From Corallococcus macrosporus DSM 14697 (GTDB lineage: Bacteria > Myxococcota > Myxococcia > Myxococcales > Myxococcaceae), in assembly GCF_002305895.1 (NCBI RefSeq), contig NZ_CP022203.1:5620501-5684500 (forward strand): DNA of 64,000 nucleotides, written 5' to 3'. This document shows positions 52,280 to 61,764 of the stretch, one piece after another (positions within the stretch are counted from its first letter, which is position 1; every line of letters begins with the position of its first letter). The notes beneath the pieces are model-generated. The model was not told where the DNA came from. It made no database searches and saw only the letters and a program-made list of their open reading frames with translations. Made by a program: the position numbers and the translations under genes.

Positions 52280-55200
52280 CTACGGGTTCGGAACGCCGAA
52301 CGTCGAACCGCCGAAGGTCCAGTCCTCCCACGTGTTCGAATCCGCGGTGCCCACGCGCTGCACGGAGTAGGCGCGCCCCTGGCTGACGAAGGCCTGAGAC
52401 CAATCCACGGAGACGTCCCAGGCGCTCGGGAAGGTGGCATACGTGCACAACGCGCCGTTGCAGCTCGCGGGCAGCCACTGCCCTTCGGCCTGCAGTGCCT
52501 GAAGCAGCGCGGGATAGCCGGCGAACGTATTGCCCGACACCGTCACGGCCAGGCCGTCCTGGGTGACGTCGAAGCCATCCCGGATGCGCAGGGTCCGGTT
52601 GCCGGTCCCCACGCCGAGGGTGGTGCCATGGAAGTCCCAGGCGGTGTCGTAGTTCCAGAAGTAGGAGGCGGCGGGGTACTGCGACTTGCTCAGCGTCTCC
52701 GAGGCCGGGGCATCCGCGCCCGGCGTGACACGATCCGGGTTGAGGTGGATGACAATGATGTCCCCCAAGGCCACCTGCACGTCCGGCAGCGTCGCCAGGA
52801 TGGTATTTCCATCCAGGAGCGTGGCCCCCATGACGGTGCCGCTCTCCAGGACGACCAGCTCCACCACGTCCCGCCCCTGGGCCACGTTGGGCGCCACTTC
52901 GGACAGACGCAGCCGAGCCGGTTGCTGGTAGCCAGGGAAGGACGTCGAGCCCCCCTCGGACTCGACGCCGACGCCCCGCATGTCCCGCACCGAGCTCGCC
53001 ACCGTCACCGTGTACTGCTGACGCGGCGTCTGGTTGCCGGTGCGGATCCAGACCTCATGCGCATTCAGCGCCAGCGCCTCCGAGACGCTCAGGCCCGGAA
53101 TGGAGAACTGGCTGCCATCGGGCAGCACGGAGCCCGCGTCGATGGCGCGGCTGAAGCGGATGATGACCGAGTTGCGGCTGTAGGCCTGCGCCTCCGTCAC
53201 GCGAGGCGCCGGGCAGGAATGCACGGTGGCCTGTCCCTGCTCCCAGACGGAGGGCTGGATGGTGTGGGCCGACTGCGTTGCGTTCAAGAAGACCCAGAGC
53301 GGAGACACCACGGTCAGCGAACAGCCTGCCGACAGCGCCAGGGTGTCGTGAAGCGGCTCCACCATGCGCAGCCGCAAGACAGCCGCCCCCGAGGAGCCCG
53401 CTGGAACGCCTGCCGTCGTGAACGGCGCCTGGACGTGGCCAAGGCCAGCGACGGAGAAGCCCGCGCCGCCGATGGTGCCGGTGATGGAGATGTATTCGGA
53501 CTCATGGTCGGGCGGCGTGCCGGTGGTGATGTCCACGTCGCTCACCTGCTGGACCAGGTCCGACAGCGAGTGGCCGGTGCTGAGCACGTTGTACGCGGAG
53601 AGGCGGACCCGCATCTGGCCATTCACGACGAACTTCTCGCTGACGGTGACACGCACCCGGGCGCCCGCCTGGGGCGCGGGTGAGAGCGTGCCGGCGTCCA
53701 TCGCCACGAAGAGCGCTGGCCCGGTCTGCGCGGCCTGGAGGAAGAAGCCCGCCGCGTCATTCACGGCGCTCCCCACGGCCGCCTTGACGTAGGTGATGCG
53801 CGCGCCGTTGATGACCAGGCTCACCGGGCCTGTCGGGGCATCCCGCACGGCCTGGATCTGCTCCGAGGCAAGCTGGTCCAGGTTCGGCAGCACGTAGACC
53901 TCCTGCCTCGCCTGTTCCACGTTCCCCGCATGGTCCACCGAGGCGAAGCGCAGCGTCGTGCTGGTGGAGATGGAGAAGGGCGCCGCGTACACCGGCGAGC
54001 CCTCCTGCGGCGCCGAGCCGTCCAGGGTGTAGCGCGTCTCCTGGCACCCCGAGCCCGAGTCGCTGCACGCCAGCGTCACCGTGACGGCGTCCGAATACGA
54101 CCCTCCCGCGGGTGAGGCCGTCGTCACCGGGGCCGCCGTGTCCAGGGTGTACTGCTCGGACTTCGCCGGCTCGGCGTTGCCCGCGACGTCCACGGAGAAG
54201 AAGCGCAGCGTGGCGCTGGCGGAGATGGTGATGGCCGCCGTGTAGCGGAGACTGGACGTGGTGGGAGTGGTGCCATCCAGCGTGTAGTACGTGGCCGCGC
54301 AGCCGCTGCCCCCGGCGTTGTCCGTGCAAGCCAGCACCACCGACTGCGCGCTCCGGTAGCTGCCGCCCGCGGGCGAGGCCATCGTCGTGGGCGCGGAGTG
54401 GTCCTCCATGGATGTCTCTCGCGTGTACTGCTCCGACACCACGTCCGAGACGTTGCCCGCCCAGTCCACCGCGATGAAGCGCACGCGGGTGGTGGCCGTC
54501 AGCACCAGGGTCTCCTGGTAGACGGGCGACTCCAGCGAGGGAATGGCATCGTTGGTGGTGTAGTGGATGGCCGCGCAGCCACTGCCCTCGCCGTCATCGC
54601 ACGTCAGCGTCACGGTACGCGTTCCGGTGAAGGTGCCGCCTCGCGGCGACGCGGCCACCTGGGGCGCCTCCGTGTCCACGACATAACGCTCCTGCCGCAC
54701 CGCCTCGATGTTGCCCACCCGGTCCACGGAGAAGAAGCGCAGCGTGGTGGACGTGTCGATGGACAGGGGCGCCGTGTAGCGCGCCGAGGCCTGCGTGGGG
54801 ACGCTGCCATCCAGCGTGTAGTGCGTGGCCGCGCAGCCGCTGCCCTCGCCGTCGTCACACGTCAGCGCCACGCTCCGGGGGCTGCTGAACGAGCCGCTCG
54901 CGAGGCTTGCCACCGTGTTGGGCGGCTGCGTGTCCGCCGCGCCCACCAGCGTGTACGTCACCGCGCCCGGGGCCTCCGCGTTCCCCGCCGCGTCCAACGA
55001 ATAGAAGCGCACCGTGGTGGTGCTGCCCAAGGTGAAGGGCTCGCGGTACCGCGGGGAGCCCGTGCCGGGGGTGGTGCCATCCAGCGTGTAGTGCGTGGCC
55101 GCGCAGCCGCTGCCCCCGCCGTCATCGCAGGCCAGCGTCACCACCACGGAGGTCGTGAAGTCCCCGCCCTCGGGTGTGGCGCGCGTCGTGGGCGGCGTGA

Positions 55201-55309
55201 GGTCGGTTGCGGGCGGCGGCTTTGGCTCACCGCCGCCACATGCGAGGACGAGTTGAGCTGTGAGCAGCACCACGCCGTGGCGCAGTGATTGGTGGGGTGT
55301 GAGGGACAT
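52280..55309 (-). CDS. giant lipoprotein with five Ig-like repeats and a lamin-tail-like domain
   Basis: 1009 residues from ATG at 55309. The leader sequence CCCTGGAGTCCCG before the start is nearly the same as that of the downstream paralogue. Lipobox QLVLACGG. Five repeats of the same kind as in the 47925 gene (each with CxD...GC and LRFFSVD-like ends), then the same C-terminal half: INGARITYVKAAVG, SVIIRFSRAIDAGS, LRLSEVAPNVAQGRDVVEL. Both proteins end in GVPNP. The two are tandem paralogues that differ mainly by the number of repeats (five against nine), so repeat copy number changes by recombination. No enzyme motif. Confidence 0.88.
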   Translation of the reverse strand: MSLTPHQSLRHGVVLLTAQLVLACGGGEPKPPPATDLTPPTTRATPEGGDFTTSVVVTLACDDGGGSGCAATHYTLDGTTPGTGSPRYREPFTLGSTTTVRFYSLDAAGNAEAPGAVTYTLVGAADTQPPNTVASLASGSFSSPRSVALTCDDGEGSGCAATHYTLDGSVPTQASARYTAPLSIDTSTTLRFFSVDRVGNIEAVRQERYVVDTEAPQVAASPRGGTFTGTRTVTLTCDDGEGSGCAAIHYTTNDAIPSLESPVYQETLVLTATTRVRFIAVDWAGNVSDVVSEQYTRETSMEDHSAPTTMASPAGGSYRSAQSVVLACTDNAGGSGCAATYYTLDGTTPTTSSLRYTAAITISASATLRFFSVDVAGNAEPAKSEQYTLDTAAPVTTASPAGGSYSDAVTVTLACSDSGSGCQETRYTLDGSAPQEGSPVYAAPFSISTSTTLRFASVDHAGNVEQARQEVYVLPNLDQLASEQIQAVRDAPTGPVSLVINGARITYVKAAVGSAVNDAAGFFLQAAQTGPALFVAMDAGTLSPAPQAGARVRVTVSEKFVVNGQMRVRLSAYNVLSTGHSLSDLVQQVSDVDITTGTPPDHESEYISITGTIGGAGFSVAGLGHVQAPFTTAGVPAGSSGAAVLRLRMVEPLHDTLALSAGCSLTVVSPLWVFLNATQSAHTIQPSVWEQGQATVHSCPAPRVTEAQAYSRNSVIIRFSRAIDAGSVLPDGSQFSIPGLSVSEALALNAHEVWIRTGNQTPRQQYTVTVASSVRDMRGVGVESEGGSTSFPGYQQPARLRLSEVAPNVAQGRDVVELVVLESGTVMGATLLDGNTILATLPDVQVALGDIIVIHLNPDRVTPGADAPASETLSKSQYPAASYFWNYDTAWDFHGTTLGVGTGNRTLRIRDGFDVTQDGLAVTVSGNTFAGYPALLQALQAEGQWLPASCNGALCTYATFPSAWDVSVDWSQAFVSQGRAYSVQRVGTADSNTWEDWTFGGSTFGVPNP

Positions 55310-55523
55310 CGGGACTCCAGGGCACACGTCGGCCGTGCACCGGGGCAATCAGGGGTGCGGGGGAATGTTCGAGGGGGACTGCCAGCGGACGACGACAGCC
55401 CTTGTCGTCCAACCAACATGGCGCGCACGCTCGCACTGGGCGGAGGTGCTCCGCAAGTCCCCGTCCCCGCCCGTCACACTGGACTGAAGTCCCAGGTCAA
55501 GACCACCCCACTATCACACGCGA

Positions 55524-55570
55524 ACGCCCCGCCCCACCCGCGCGCGCTGGCACAGGTGGGAGCGGGGCGT
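55524..55570. terminator. terminator hairpin after the BrkB/YihY gene
   Basis: ACGCCCCGC-c-CCACC (55524-55538) pairs with GGTGG-ga-GCGGGGCGT (55555-55570), 16-nt loop, 29 bp downstream of the leftward gene's stop. Confidence 0.6.
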
Positions 55571-55598
55571 GTCTGCCCATCCTTCAAGGTGAGGCGGG

Positions 55599-56681
55599 CT
55601 ACCGGGGCGCCGACCTGCGCAGCAGGAACAATCCCAGCCCCAGGCCCGCGGCCCACTTGAAGGCCGCCGCGAGCGGCGTGTCCCGCAGCCTGGGCGGCCC
55701 GGGCGGCGGCTGCCCATCCAGCGGCCGTCCCGTCACCGGGTCCACCGTGGGGCGGAAGCCAGAGGCCCCCGGGAGGGCCGCGCCGCCTTCTTCCAGCTCC
55801 GTCTTGGTGGCCGTCACCGCCTTGCCCTGCTCCGGCAGCTTCTGGCCCGGCGCCTTCCCGTCCGGGGAGCGGTGCTCGAGGATGGCGTTGATTTCGGCGC
55901 CCAGCAGGATGACCTGCGCGGAGATCCACATCCAGAGCAGCATGACGATGACACCGCCGATGGCGCCGTAGTTGACGTCGTAGCTGCCGAAGTTGGCCAC
56001 GTACTGGGAGAAGCCCCACGACGCCAGCACCCAGATGAGCACGCCCACCACCGAGCCCGGGGTGATGAAGCGGAACCGCTGCTCCACGTCCGGCAGCACG
56101 TAGTACAGCACCGCCCACAGGAACATCATCATCAGGCCCGCGACCGGGAGCCGCAGCCACATGAGCACGGTGCCCAGGGCGCCGGGGAGCTTGCCGGCGA
56201 CGACGGGCGTGACGACGACCGCGAACGCCGCGACGATGGCCACCACCGCGCCGCCCAGCGTCACCAGCAGCGCGGTGCCGCGCAGTTTCCAGAGGGGCCG
56301 CGACTCCGTCACCCCATAGACCTTGTTGAGCGCGGTCATCAGCGCCACCACGCCCGCCGAAGCCGCCCAGACGGCGCCGACACCACCCACCGTCAGCAGC
56401 CCCACCGGCCGGCTGTTCGCCAGCGCCTCGATGCGCTCGCTCAGGATGGACGTCACTTCCTTGGGCGCCACCCGGGCCAGCTCCTGGATGAGCACCTGCG
56501 CCTGGGCGGGCTCGATGAGCAGGCCGGCCAGCGACACCAGGAAGAGCAGGAACGGGAACAGCGCCAGGATCACCCGGAAGGTCAGCGCGCCCGCGACATC
56601 GCCCACCTCGTCGCGCGTCCACTCGTCCTTCAGCGCCACGAAGAACGTCTTCCAGCTCATTCCCTTGCCAGGGAGCACCAT
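55599..56681 (-). CDS. YihY/BrkB-family inner-membrane protein
   Basis: 360 residues from ATG at 56681, preceded by AGGAGG at good spacing; ATG at 56660 (MSWKTF) is possible. Six membrane helices of the BrkB/YihY/RbgA-like UPF0761 family: GALTFRVILALFPFLLFLVSL, LLTVGGVGAVWAASAGVVAL, VVAIVAAFAVVV, GLMMMFLWAVLYYVLPDV, the glycine-rich RFITPGSVVGVLIWVLASW, and IGGVIVMLLWMWISAQVILLGAEIN, whose end is the family signature. The C-terminal ~90 residues are Pro/Gly-rich and end in another hydrophobic stretch (LAAAFKWAAGLGLGLFLLR). Function of the family is unresolved. Divergent from the PEGA gene. Confidence 0.9.
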   Translation of the reverse strand: MVLPGKGMSWKTFFVALKDEWTRDEVGDVAGALTFRVILALFPFLLFLVSLAGLLIEPAQAQVLIQELARVAPKEVTSILSERIEALANSRPVGLLTVGGVGAVWAASAGVVALMTALNKVYGVTESRPLWKLRGTALLVTLGGAVVAIVAAFAVVVTPVVAGKLPGALGTVLMWLRLPVAGLMMMFLWAVLYYVLPDVEQRFRFITPGSVVGVLIWVLASWGFSQYVANFGSYDVNYGAIGGVIVMLLWMWISAQVILLGAEINAILEHRSPDGKAPGQKLPEQGKAVTATKTELEEGGAALPGASGFRPTVDPVTGRPLDGQPPPGPPRLRDTPLAAAFKWAAGLGLGLFLLRRSAPR

Positions 56682-56926
56682 TCCGCCTCCTCGGAGGTAT
56701 TGCGACCGGGGGAACGATGCGCACTCCCCACACCCCAGGCGACCTCCAGCCCCCGGCTCCCTCGCACGCGGCCGGAGGGCAGGCGGGCAGGAAGGGCGCG
56801 GGAGGTGCATTTCCAGAAAACCCTTCGCTCCCAGCCCTCCCCCCTAGGCAGGAGAGCGTTCATTGGCGTACACCATGGAAGGGGGCTGCCGGTCGGTTCC
56901 GCCGCGGCCCCTCCCCCGAGGACGCC

Positions 56927-58477
56927 ATGTTCGTCTCCTGTCTCCTGAGCGTCAGCCTGGCGCTGAGCGCCGGCGCCGCACCCGGAACGCCCCCGGGCCC
57001 CCAGGCACCCGCTGCCTCGCACACGCTGTGGCTCGTCCAGGCCCTGTACCCCGGGCAGGACGCGTTGCTGCGCCGCACCGAGGAAGGCATCGCCGCGCTG
57101 ATACCCCAGGAGGTCCAGGCGCGGCAGCTCATCGGCCGGTCCGCCCTGGCCGCGCACCTGAAGGGCCGCTCGGGGGACCTGCGCTGCGTAACGGGCGAGA
57201 CCCGCTGCCGTGAGCCGCTGGAGGCGTACCTGGACTCGCTGGGCCTGGAGCGCGTGGTGCTGGTGCAGGCGGGCCAGGACGACGCGGGCTACCGCTTCCG
57301 CGCCGTCAGCGTCCGGCCTGGCACCGGCGCCCGAGGCCAGGCGGAGACGGCGAACCCGTCCTTCGAGAAGGCCCTGGCCGGCGTGCTGGTGAAGTTCCTG
57401 TCGCTCAACGCCACGGTGGACGCGGAGACGACGCCCGCGGGCGCCACCGTCTTCATCGACGGCGTGAAGGTGGGCACCACGCCCTTCTCCACGGAGGTGC
57501 TGCCGGGCGAGCACACCTTCCGCTTCGAGCTGGCCTCGCACCTGCCGAAGGAGGAGACGCGGGTGGTGAGCTCGCGCGAGCAGGTGAAGCTGGCCGCCAC
57601 GCTGGAGAAGGTGCCCGCGCGGCTGGTGGTCAAGGCCCAGCCGGAGGGCGCGGAGATTCGCGTGGACGGCGAGCCGGTGGGCACCACCGCGGTGGACCAG
57701 GGCATCCAGCCCGGCACCCGCGTGGTGTCGCTCTCCCTGGAAGGCTACGAGCCCCACGAGGTGACGGCGGAGATTGCCCCGGGCGGGACGTACACGCTGG
57801 AGCACGCGCTGACGCCCACCTCCCTGCAGTCCTTCAAGCTGGCCATGCGGCGCCGCAAGGAGGCCACCATGGCGCGGCAGAGCTACCTGGAGGCCTCGTT
57901 CGAGCTGCAGCGCCTCACGGGCACGTCGCTGGCGTCCCAGCCGCTGAGCACCTCGGTGGAGCTGGAGGACCTGCGCACCCGTGACATCCGCGCGCCGGGC
58001 TCGCGCAACCTGCGCGGCGTGGGCGTGGAATACGGCCGCTATGGCCAGTTCTTCGGCGTGATGCTGGTGGGCGCCACCTACGCCTCCACCGGCGACACCT
58101 GGACGCTGGGCATCGACGTGCCCCCGGGCGTGGGCGGCGCGGGGCCGGACGGTGTGTCGGCGCTGGACACGCAGGTGCAGGCCGTGTCGGTGCGCGCGCT
58201 CCAGCCGCAGCTTCGCTATGTGCTCGGCCCGGTGTCCTTCGCCCTCCAGGTGGGGCTGGAGGGGCGCGGGCTGCTGGTGAAGGAGCGCGCGGGGGACACG
58301 GCCATCTTCAAGGACGGCCTCTACGCGTTGGATTTGCACGCGTCCGGCCAGGCCACCGCGCGCATCTTCGTCTACGAAGGCCTGTACGCCTCCGTCGCGT
58401 ACCAGCACAGCTTCACGCTGCTGAAGAAGATTGCCGGCACCAGCAACATCCGAGGAGGCCTGGGCTATGCGTTCTGA
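56927..58477 (+). CDS. exported PEGA-domain protein with a beta-barrel-like C-terminus
   Basis: 516 residues from ATG at 56927. Signal peptide (LLSVSLALSAGAAPG). The N-terminal third (about 30-160) is unassigned. Two PEGA domains follow: AGATVFIDGVKVGTTPF (about 175-230) and EGAEIRVDGEPVGTTAV (about 235-290). The rest is rich in amphipathic beta strands (GVGVEYGRYGQFFGVMLVGATY, ALDLHASGQATARIFVYEG) ending with GLGYAF, an aromatic C-terminus like an outer-membrane barrel, though too irregular to be sure. PEGA domains often sit outside the cell on kinases or in wall-associated proteins. It overlaps the TPR gene (58467) by 11 bp and is followed by a kinase. Confidence 0.82.
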   Translation: MFVSCLLSVSLALSAGAAPGTPPGPQAPAASHTLWLVQALYPGQDALLRRTEEGIAALIPQEVQARQLIGRSALAAHLKGRSGDLRCVTGETRCREPLEAYLDSLGLERVVLVQAGQDDAGYRFRAVSVRPGTGARGQAETANPSFEKALAGVLVKFLSLNATVDAETTPAGATVFIDGVKVGTTPFSTEVLPGEHTFRFELASHLPKEETRVVSSREQVKLAATLEKVPARLVVKAQPEGAEIRVDGEPVGTTAVDQGIQPGTRVVSLSLEGYEPHEVTAEIAPGGTYTLEHALTPTSLQSFKLAMRRRKEATMARQSYLEASFELQRLTGTSLASQPLSTSVELEDLRTRDIRAPGSRNLRGVGVEYGRYGQFFGVMLVGATYASTGDTWTLGIDVPPGVGGAGPDGVSALDTQVQAVSVRALQPQLRYVLGPVSFALQVGLEGRGLLVKERAGDTAIFKDGLYALDLHASGQATARIFVYEGLYASVAYQHSFTLLKKIAGTSNIRGGLGYAF

Positions 58478-59459
58478 CCTGCGGCGCCTGACGTGGGCGT
58501 GTGTGCTGCTGACGTGCGGCGTGGCCCTGGCCGAGCCCCTGGTGGGCCCCTCCGTCGGCCGCGGTGACGCCCTGCTGGCCGAGGGCACCCGCCTCTACAA
58601 CAAGCGCAAGCACAAGGACGCGGCGGAGGTGCTGCTCCAGGCCACGCGCGCGAGCCCGTCCCTGCTGCCCGCGTACCTGAACCTGGCCCGCGCGCGCATG
58701 CGGGCGAAGGATGTCTTTGGTGCCTGCGTGGCCTACCGCGCCTATGTGCGCGGCGCACCGGACATCCAGGACCGCACCAAGGCCCGGCGCGAGCTGGCGC
58801 TGTGCGAGCGCAAGCTGAAGGCCGCGCGCCGCAAGAAGCGCAACAAGGTGCCGCCGGACATGACGGCCCGGCACGTGGAGCTGAAGGCGGGCTTCTTCGC
58901 CGCGCTGGAGGAAGGCCGGCTGGTGGGCTCCGGCGCCGCGGGCGAGACGCTGCGCACCCTGGTGACGGAGGGCTACCTGGGGGCGGATCTGGGTGACATG
59001 GCCGCGAAGCTGAGCGCGGCCTCGCGCGCCGCCACCGACGACCTGCACCAGCGGGCCCTGGCCGGCGAGGCGCTGCCCACCGAGCGCCTGCGTGAGTCCG
59101 GGGCGCTCTTCGACCTGGCCCGGGACACCGGCGAGCCCTCCGCCACCGCGGCGGCGCAGGCGCCCTTCCTGGAGGGGCTGGCGGCGCTCCAGGACGGCGA
59201 CGCCGCCGGGGCGCAGCGCCTGTTCGCCCAGGCCTCCGCCGCGGCCCCCGGGCGCACCGAGTACCGCGTGTGGCGCGCCGCCGCGCTCCAGCGCGCGGGC
59301 GACCTGGACGGCGCGCTCACGGTGCTGGAGACGGACCTGCCGCGGGACTCGCGCACGGACGTGCTGCGCGCGGCCTCGGCCCAGCGAAAGTCCTCCGAGG
59401 CGGGGGCGCTCGAGCTGGAGCGCCTCCTCTTCCAGCGCTACGCCCCGGCCACGCGCTGA
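58467..59459 (+). CDS. exported TPR-like helical-repeat protein
   Basis: 330 residues from ATG at 58467 with GAGGAGG upstream; the gene begins 11 bp before the PEGA gene ends. Signal peptide (LTWACVLLTCGVALAEP). Helical-repeat segments resemble TPRs: YNKRKHKDAAEVLLQATRAS, LLPAYLNLARARMRAKD and LAALQDGDAAGAQRLFAQAS. A basic stretch (KAARRKKRNK) lies between repeats. No catalytic motif. Sandwiched between the PEGA gene and the kinase gene, it is probably a periplasmic adaptor for the kinase's outer part. Confidence 0.8.
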   Translation: MRSDLRRLTWACVLLTCGVALAEPLVGPSVGRGDALLAEGTRLYNKRKHKDAAEVLLQATRASPSLLPAYLNLARARMRAKDVFGACVAYRAYVRGAPDIQDRTKARRELALCERKLKAARRKKRNKVPPDMTARHVELKAGFFAALEEGRLVGSGAAGETLRTLVTEGYLGADLGDMAAKLSAASRAATDDLHQRALAGEALPTERLRESGALFDLARDTGEPSATAAAQAPFLEGLAALQDGDAAGAQRLFAQASAAAPGRTEYRVWRAAALQRAGDLDGALTVLETDLPRDSRTDVLRAASAQRKSSEAGALELERLLFQRYAPATR

Positions 59460-59482
59460 CGGCGCCTCTTGCAAGGACACCC

Positions 59483-61249
59483 ATGTCGCTCTTCATCTGC
59501 CAGCGGTGCGAGGCCCAACACGCGAAGTGGGACGGCGCCTGTCCAGCCTGTGGAGGCACCGAGCTGCTGACGGTGGCGCCGGCCGTGGACCGGATGATTG
59601 GCCGCGTCGTGGCCGGCCGCTTCCGCATCCTCCGGCGGCTGGGCCAGGGCGGCATGGGCTCGGTGTACCTGGCGGAGCAGGTGGGCATCGGCCAGCAGGT
59701 GGCGATGAAGTTCCTCAACAGCGGCCTGTCCATGGACCCGGACGTGGCCCGGCGCTTCCTCAACGAGGCCAAGAGCTACGCGCGGGTGGCGCACCCCAAC
59801 GCGGTGACGCTGCACGACTTCGGGCAGGACGAGGAAGGCAGCCTCTACATCTCCATGGAGTACGTGGAGGGAGATGACCTCAAGAGCCTGCTGACCACGT
59901 GCGGCCGGCTCGCGCTCGACGAGGCCGTGGACATCGTCCTCCAGGTGGCGGACGTGCTCGCCTACGCCCACGCGCGCCAGGTCATCCACCGCGACCTCAA
60001 GCCGGAGAACATCATGGTCCGGCAGGGCATGCGCGGCTGGCACGTCAAGGTGCTGGACTTCGGCATCGCCCGCATCACCGACGGCGCCACGCGGCTCACC
60101 GTCCAGGGCTCGGTGGCCGGCACGCCGCGCTACATGTCCCCCGAGCAGGCCATGGGCCTGGACGTGGACGCCCGCGCGGACGTGTACGCCGTGGGCATCG
60201 TCCTCTTCGAGCTGCTCACCGGCCAGCAGCCCTTCGACGGCAACAGCGTCTCCGAAATCATGCAGAAGCAGGTCCACCAGCCCATGCCGCGACTGACGCA
60301 GGTGGTGGCGGAGTTCCAGCACCCGGCCGTGGACGCCGTCATCCAGAAGGCCACCGCGAAGCGCCGCGAGGAGCGCTACGCCACCATGGAGGCCTTCGCG
60401 TCGGACCTGGTCAACGCGCTGCCCACGCTCACCAACCGCCGCGCCGTCAGCGGCCTCAACCCCGCCGTCACCGGTGGCGGCGTCGAGCCCGCGCGCCCGG
60501 CGACGCTCCTCTTCGGCGCCGAGGGCTCCGAGGCCACGCTGGTGCGCACCGCGCCGGCGGAGGCCGCGCCGGCGGCGAGCCCCGCGCCCATTCCGCTGAC
60601 GCAGCCGGCCGCGCCGAGCACCGGGCTCCGCGTGGGGCCCGAGGGATTCAACAAGACGGCGCACGCGGCCTCGCCCTACGTGGAGCCGAGGCGCTCGAAG
60701 GCGGGCGCGGCCATGGGGCTGGGCATCGCGGGCGTGCTGCTCGTGGGCGGCGTGGGCGTCGTGGCCCTGCGCAATGGACGCGGGGACGACGTGAAGTTTG
60801 GAACCCTGGAGGCCGTCCACGCGCCGGCGAAGCCCGCCGCCCCGCCCGCCCTGGAGGCGACAGGCGCGTCACCCCACGGTGCGCGTGGAGCGGCGGAGGC
60901 GGCCCCCGACGACGTGGCGGCCCGGCAGCTCAAGGTGCTCGCGGCGGGACAGGCCATCGACATTGGCAATGACTTCAACGAGGGCCGGCTGGACAGCGCG
61001 ATGAAGCGCCTGGCCCAGGCACGGAGCCTGGGCCTGGAGGCCGTCGAGCCGGAGCTGGCGGCGCTCGCGGGCAAGGTCGAGGACGCCTCGAAGCGCATGA
61101 CCCGTGCCCGCGCCCTGGAGAACGACGGCAACTGCGAGGCCGCCATGGCCCTCTATCGGGCGCTGAAGCGTGACCATCCCCAGCTCGTGGAAGCCCAGCG
61201 GGGCCTCCGGCGCTGCCAGGACATGCTGCCTCCAGAGGTGTCCGACTGA
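59483..61249 (+). CDS. membrane Ser/Thr protein kinase with N-terminal zinc ribbon
   Basis: 588 residues from ATG at 59483, 24 bp after the TPR gene, with AAGGA upstream. CQRC (6-9) and CPAC (20-23) form a zinc-ribbon-like N-terminus. The kinase domain runs about 45-310: GQGGMGSV (54-61), Lys 76, HRDLKPEN (169-176), DFG (192-194) and GTPRYMSPEQAMG in the activation segment. After a Pro/Ala-rich linker there is a membrane helix near 408-430 and a periplasmic helical tail (LKVLAAGQAIDIGND, RALENDGNCEAAMAL) that looks TPR-like. All catalytic residues are present. Likely a sensor kinase whose outer part reads the state of the PEGA/TPR proteins. Confidence 0.95.
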   Translation: MSLFICQRCEAQHAKWDGACPACGGTELLTVAPAVDRMIGRVVAGRFRILRRLGQGGMGSVYLAEQVGIGQQVAMKFLNSGLSMDPDVARRFLNEAKSYARVAHPNAVTLHDFGQDEEGSLYISMEYVEGDDLKSLLTTCGRLALDEAVDIVLQVADVLAYAHARQVIHRDLKPENIMVRQGMRGWHVKVLDFGIARITDGATRLTVQGSVAGTPRYMSPEQAMGLDVDARADVYAVGIVLFELLTGQQPFDGNSVSEIMQKQVHQPMPRLTQVVAEFQHPAVDAVIQKATAKRREERYATMEAFASDLVNALPTLTNRRAVSGLNPAVTGGGVEPARPATLLFGAEGSEATLVRTAPAEAAPAASPAPIPLTQPAAPSTGLRVGPEGFNKTAHAASPYVEPRRSKAGAAMGLGIAGVLLVGGVGVVALRNGRGDDVKFGTLEAVHAPAKPAAPPALEATGASPHGARGAAEAAPDDVAARQLKVLAAGQAIDIGNDFNEGRLDSAMKRLAQARSLGLEAVEPELAALAGKVEDASKRMTRARALENDGNCEAAMALYRALKRDHPQLVEAQRGLRRCQDMLPPEVSD

Positions 61250-61261
61250 GGTGGCGATGGC

Positions 61262-61288
61262 GGGGCAGCGAAGCGTCAGCGCTGCCCC
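61262..61288. terminator. bidirectional terminator hairpin
   Basis: Perfect 9-bp stem GGGGCAGCG (61262-61270) / CGCTGCCCC (61280-61288), 9-nt loop, between the convergent kinase and SRPBCC genes. It overlaps the last codons of the SRPBCC gene. Confidence 0.7.
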
Positions 61289-61725
61289 ACTGCGCGGACC
61301 AGGACGTCGAGCATGGTGCCCCAGCCCTGCTCCGTCCGGCTGGCGTACTCGGCCCACTTCGCGTCCAGTTCGTGCGTCAGCGTCAGCTCACACCCGGTGT
61401 CGCGCGGGGTGATTTCCACCGTCACCCGGCTGAGCGTGTCCTCTTCCTTGTCGACGTGCCAGGTGAAGACGAGCCGGCGCGGCCGGTCAATCTCCAGGTA
61501 CGTGCCCACGTGGTCGAGCTCCTCCGCGCCCCGCCGCACGAAGAACGAGAACGTGCCGCCCACCCGCGCGTCGATGGCGAGCCGCAGCACCTCCTCGTCC
61601 CGGACCGCGGACCCGATCATCCACTGGCCGACCATCTCCGGCTTGAGCCAGGCGTCGAAGACTCGCTCCGGCGACGCGTTGAACCGCCGTGTGACGCCGA
61701 CCTGGACACTCTGCGAAGGCGACAT
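61276..61725 (-). CDS. SRPBCC/AHSA1-family protein
   Basis: 149 residues from ATG at 61725, with AAAGGGAG at good spacing. START-like (Bet v 1) fold of the AHSA1 type: GVTRRFNASPERVFDAWLKP at the start, VGGTFSFFVRRGAEELDHVGTY, RRLVFTWHVDKEEDTLSRVT and GCELTLTHELDAKW. These proteins bind hydrophobic ligands and are commonly controlled by an ArsR-type repressor encoded beside them. None is seen here, but the upstream region carries an ArsR-like palindrome at 61765. Function unknown. Confidence 0.88.
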   Translation of the reverse strand: MSPSQSVQVGVTRRFNASPERVFDAWLKPEMVGQWMIGSAVRDEEVLRLAIDARVGGTFSFFVRRGAEELDHVGTYLEIDRPRRLVFTWHVDKEEDTLSRVTVEITPRDTGCELTLTHELDAKWAEYASRTEQGWGTMLDVLVRAVGQR

Positions 61726-61764
61726 CGCGGGCTCCCTTTCAACGGCAGGTCAACTCCGTTACTA

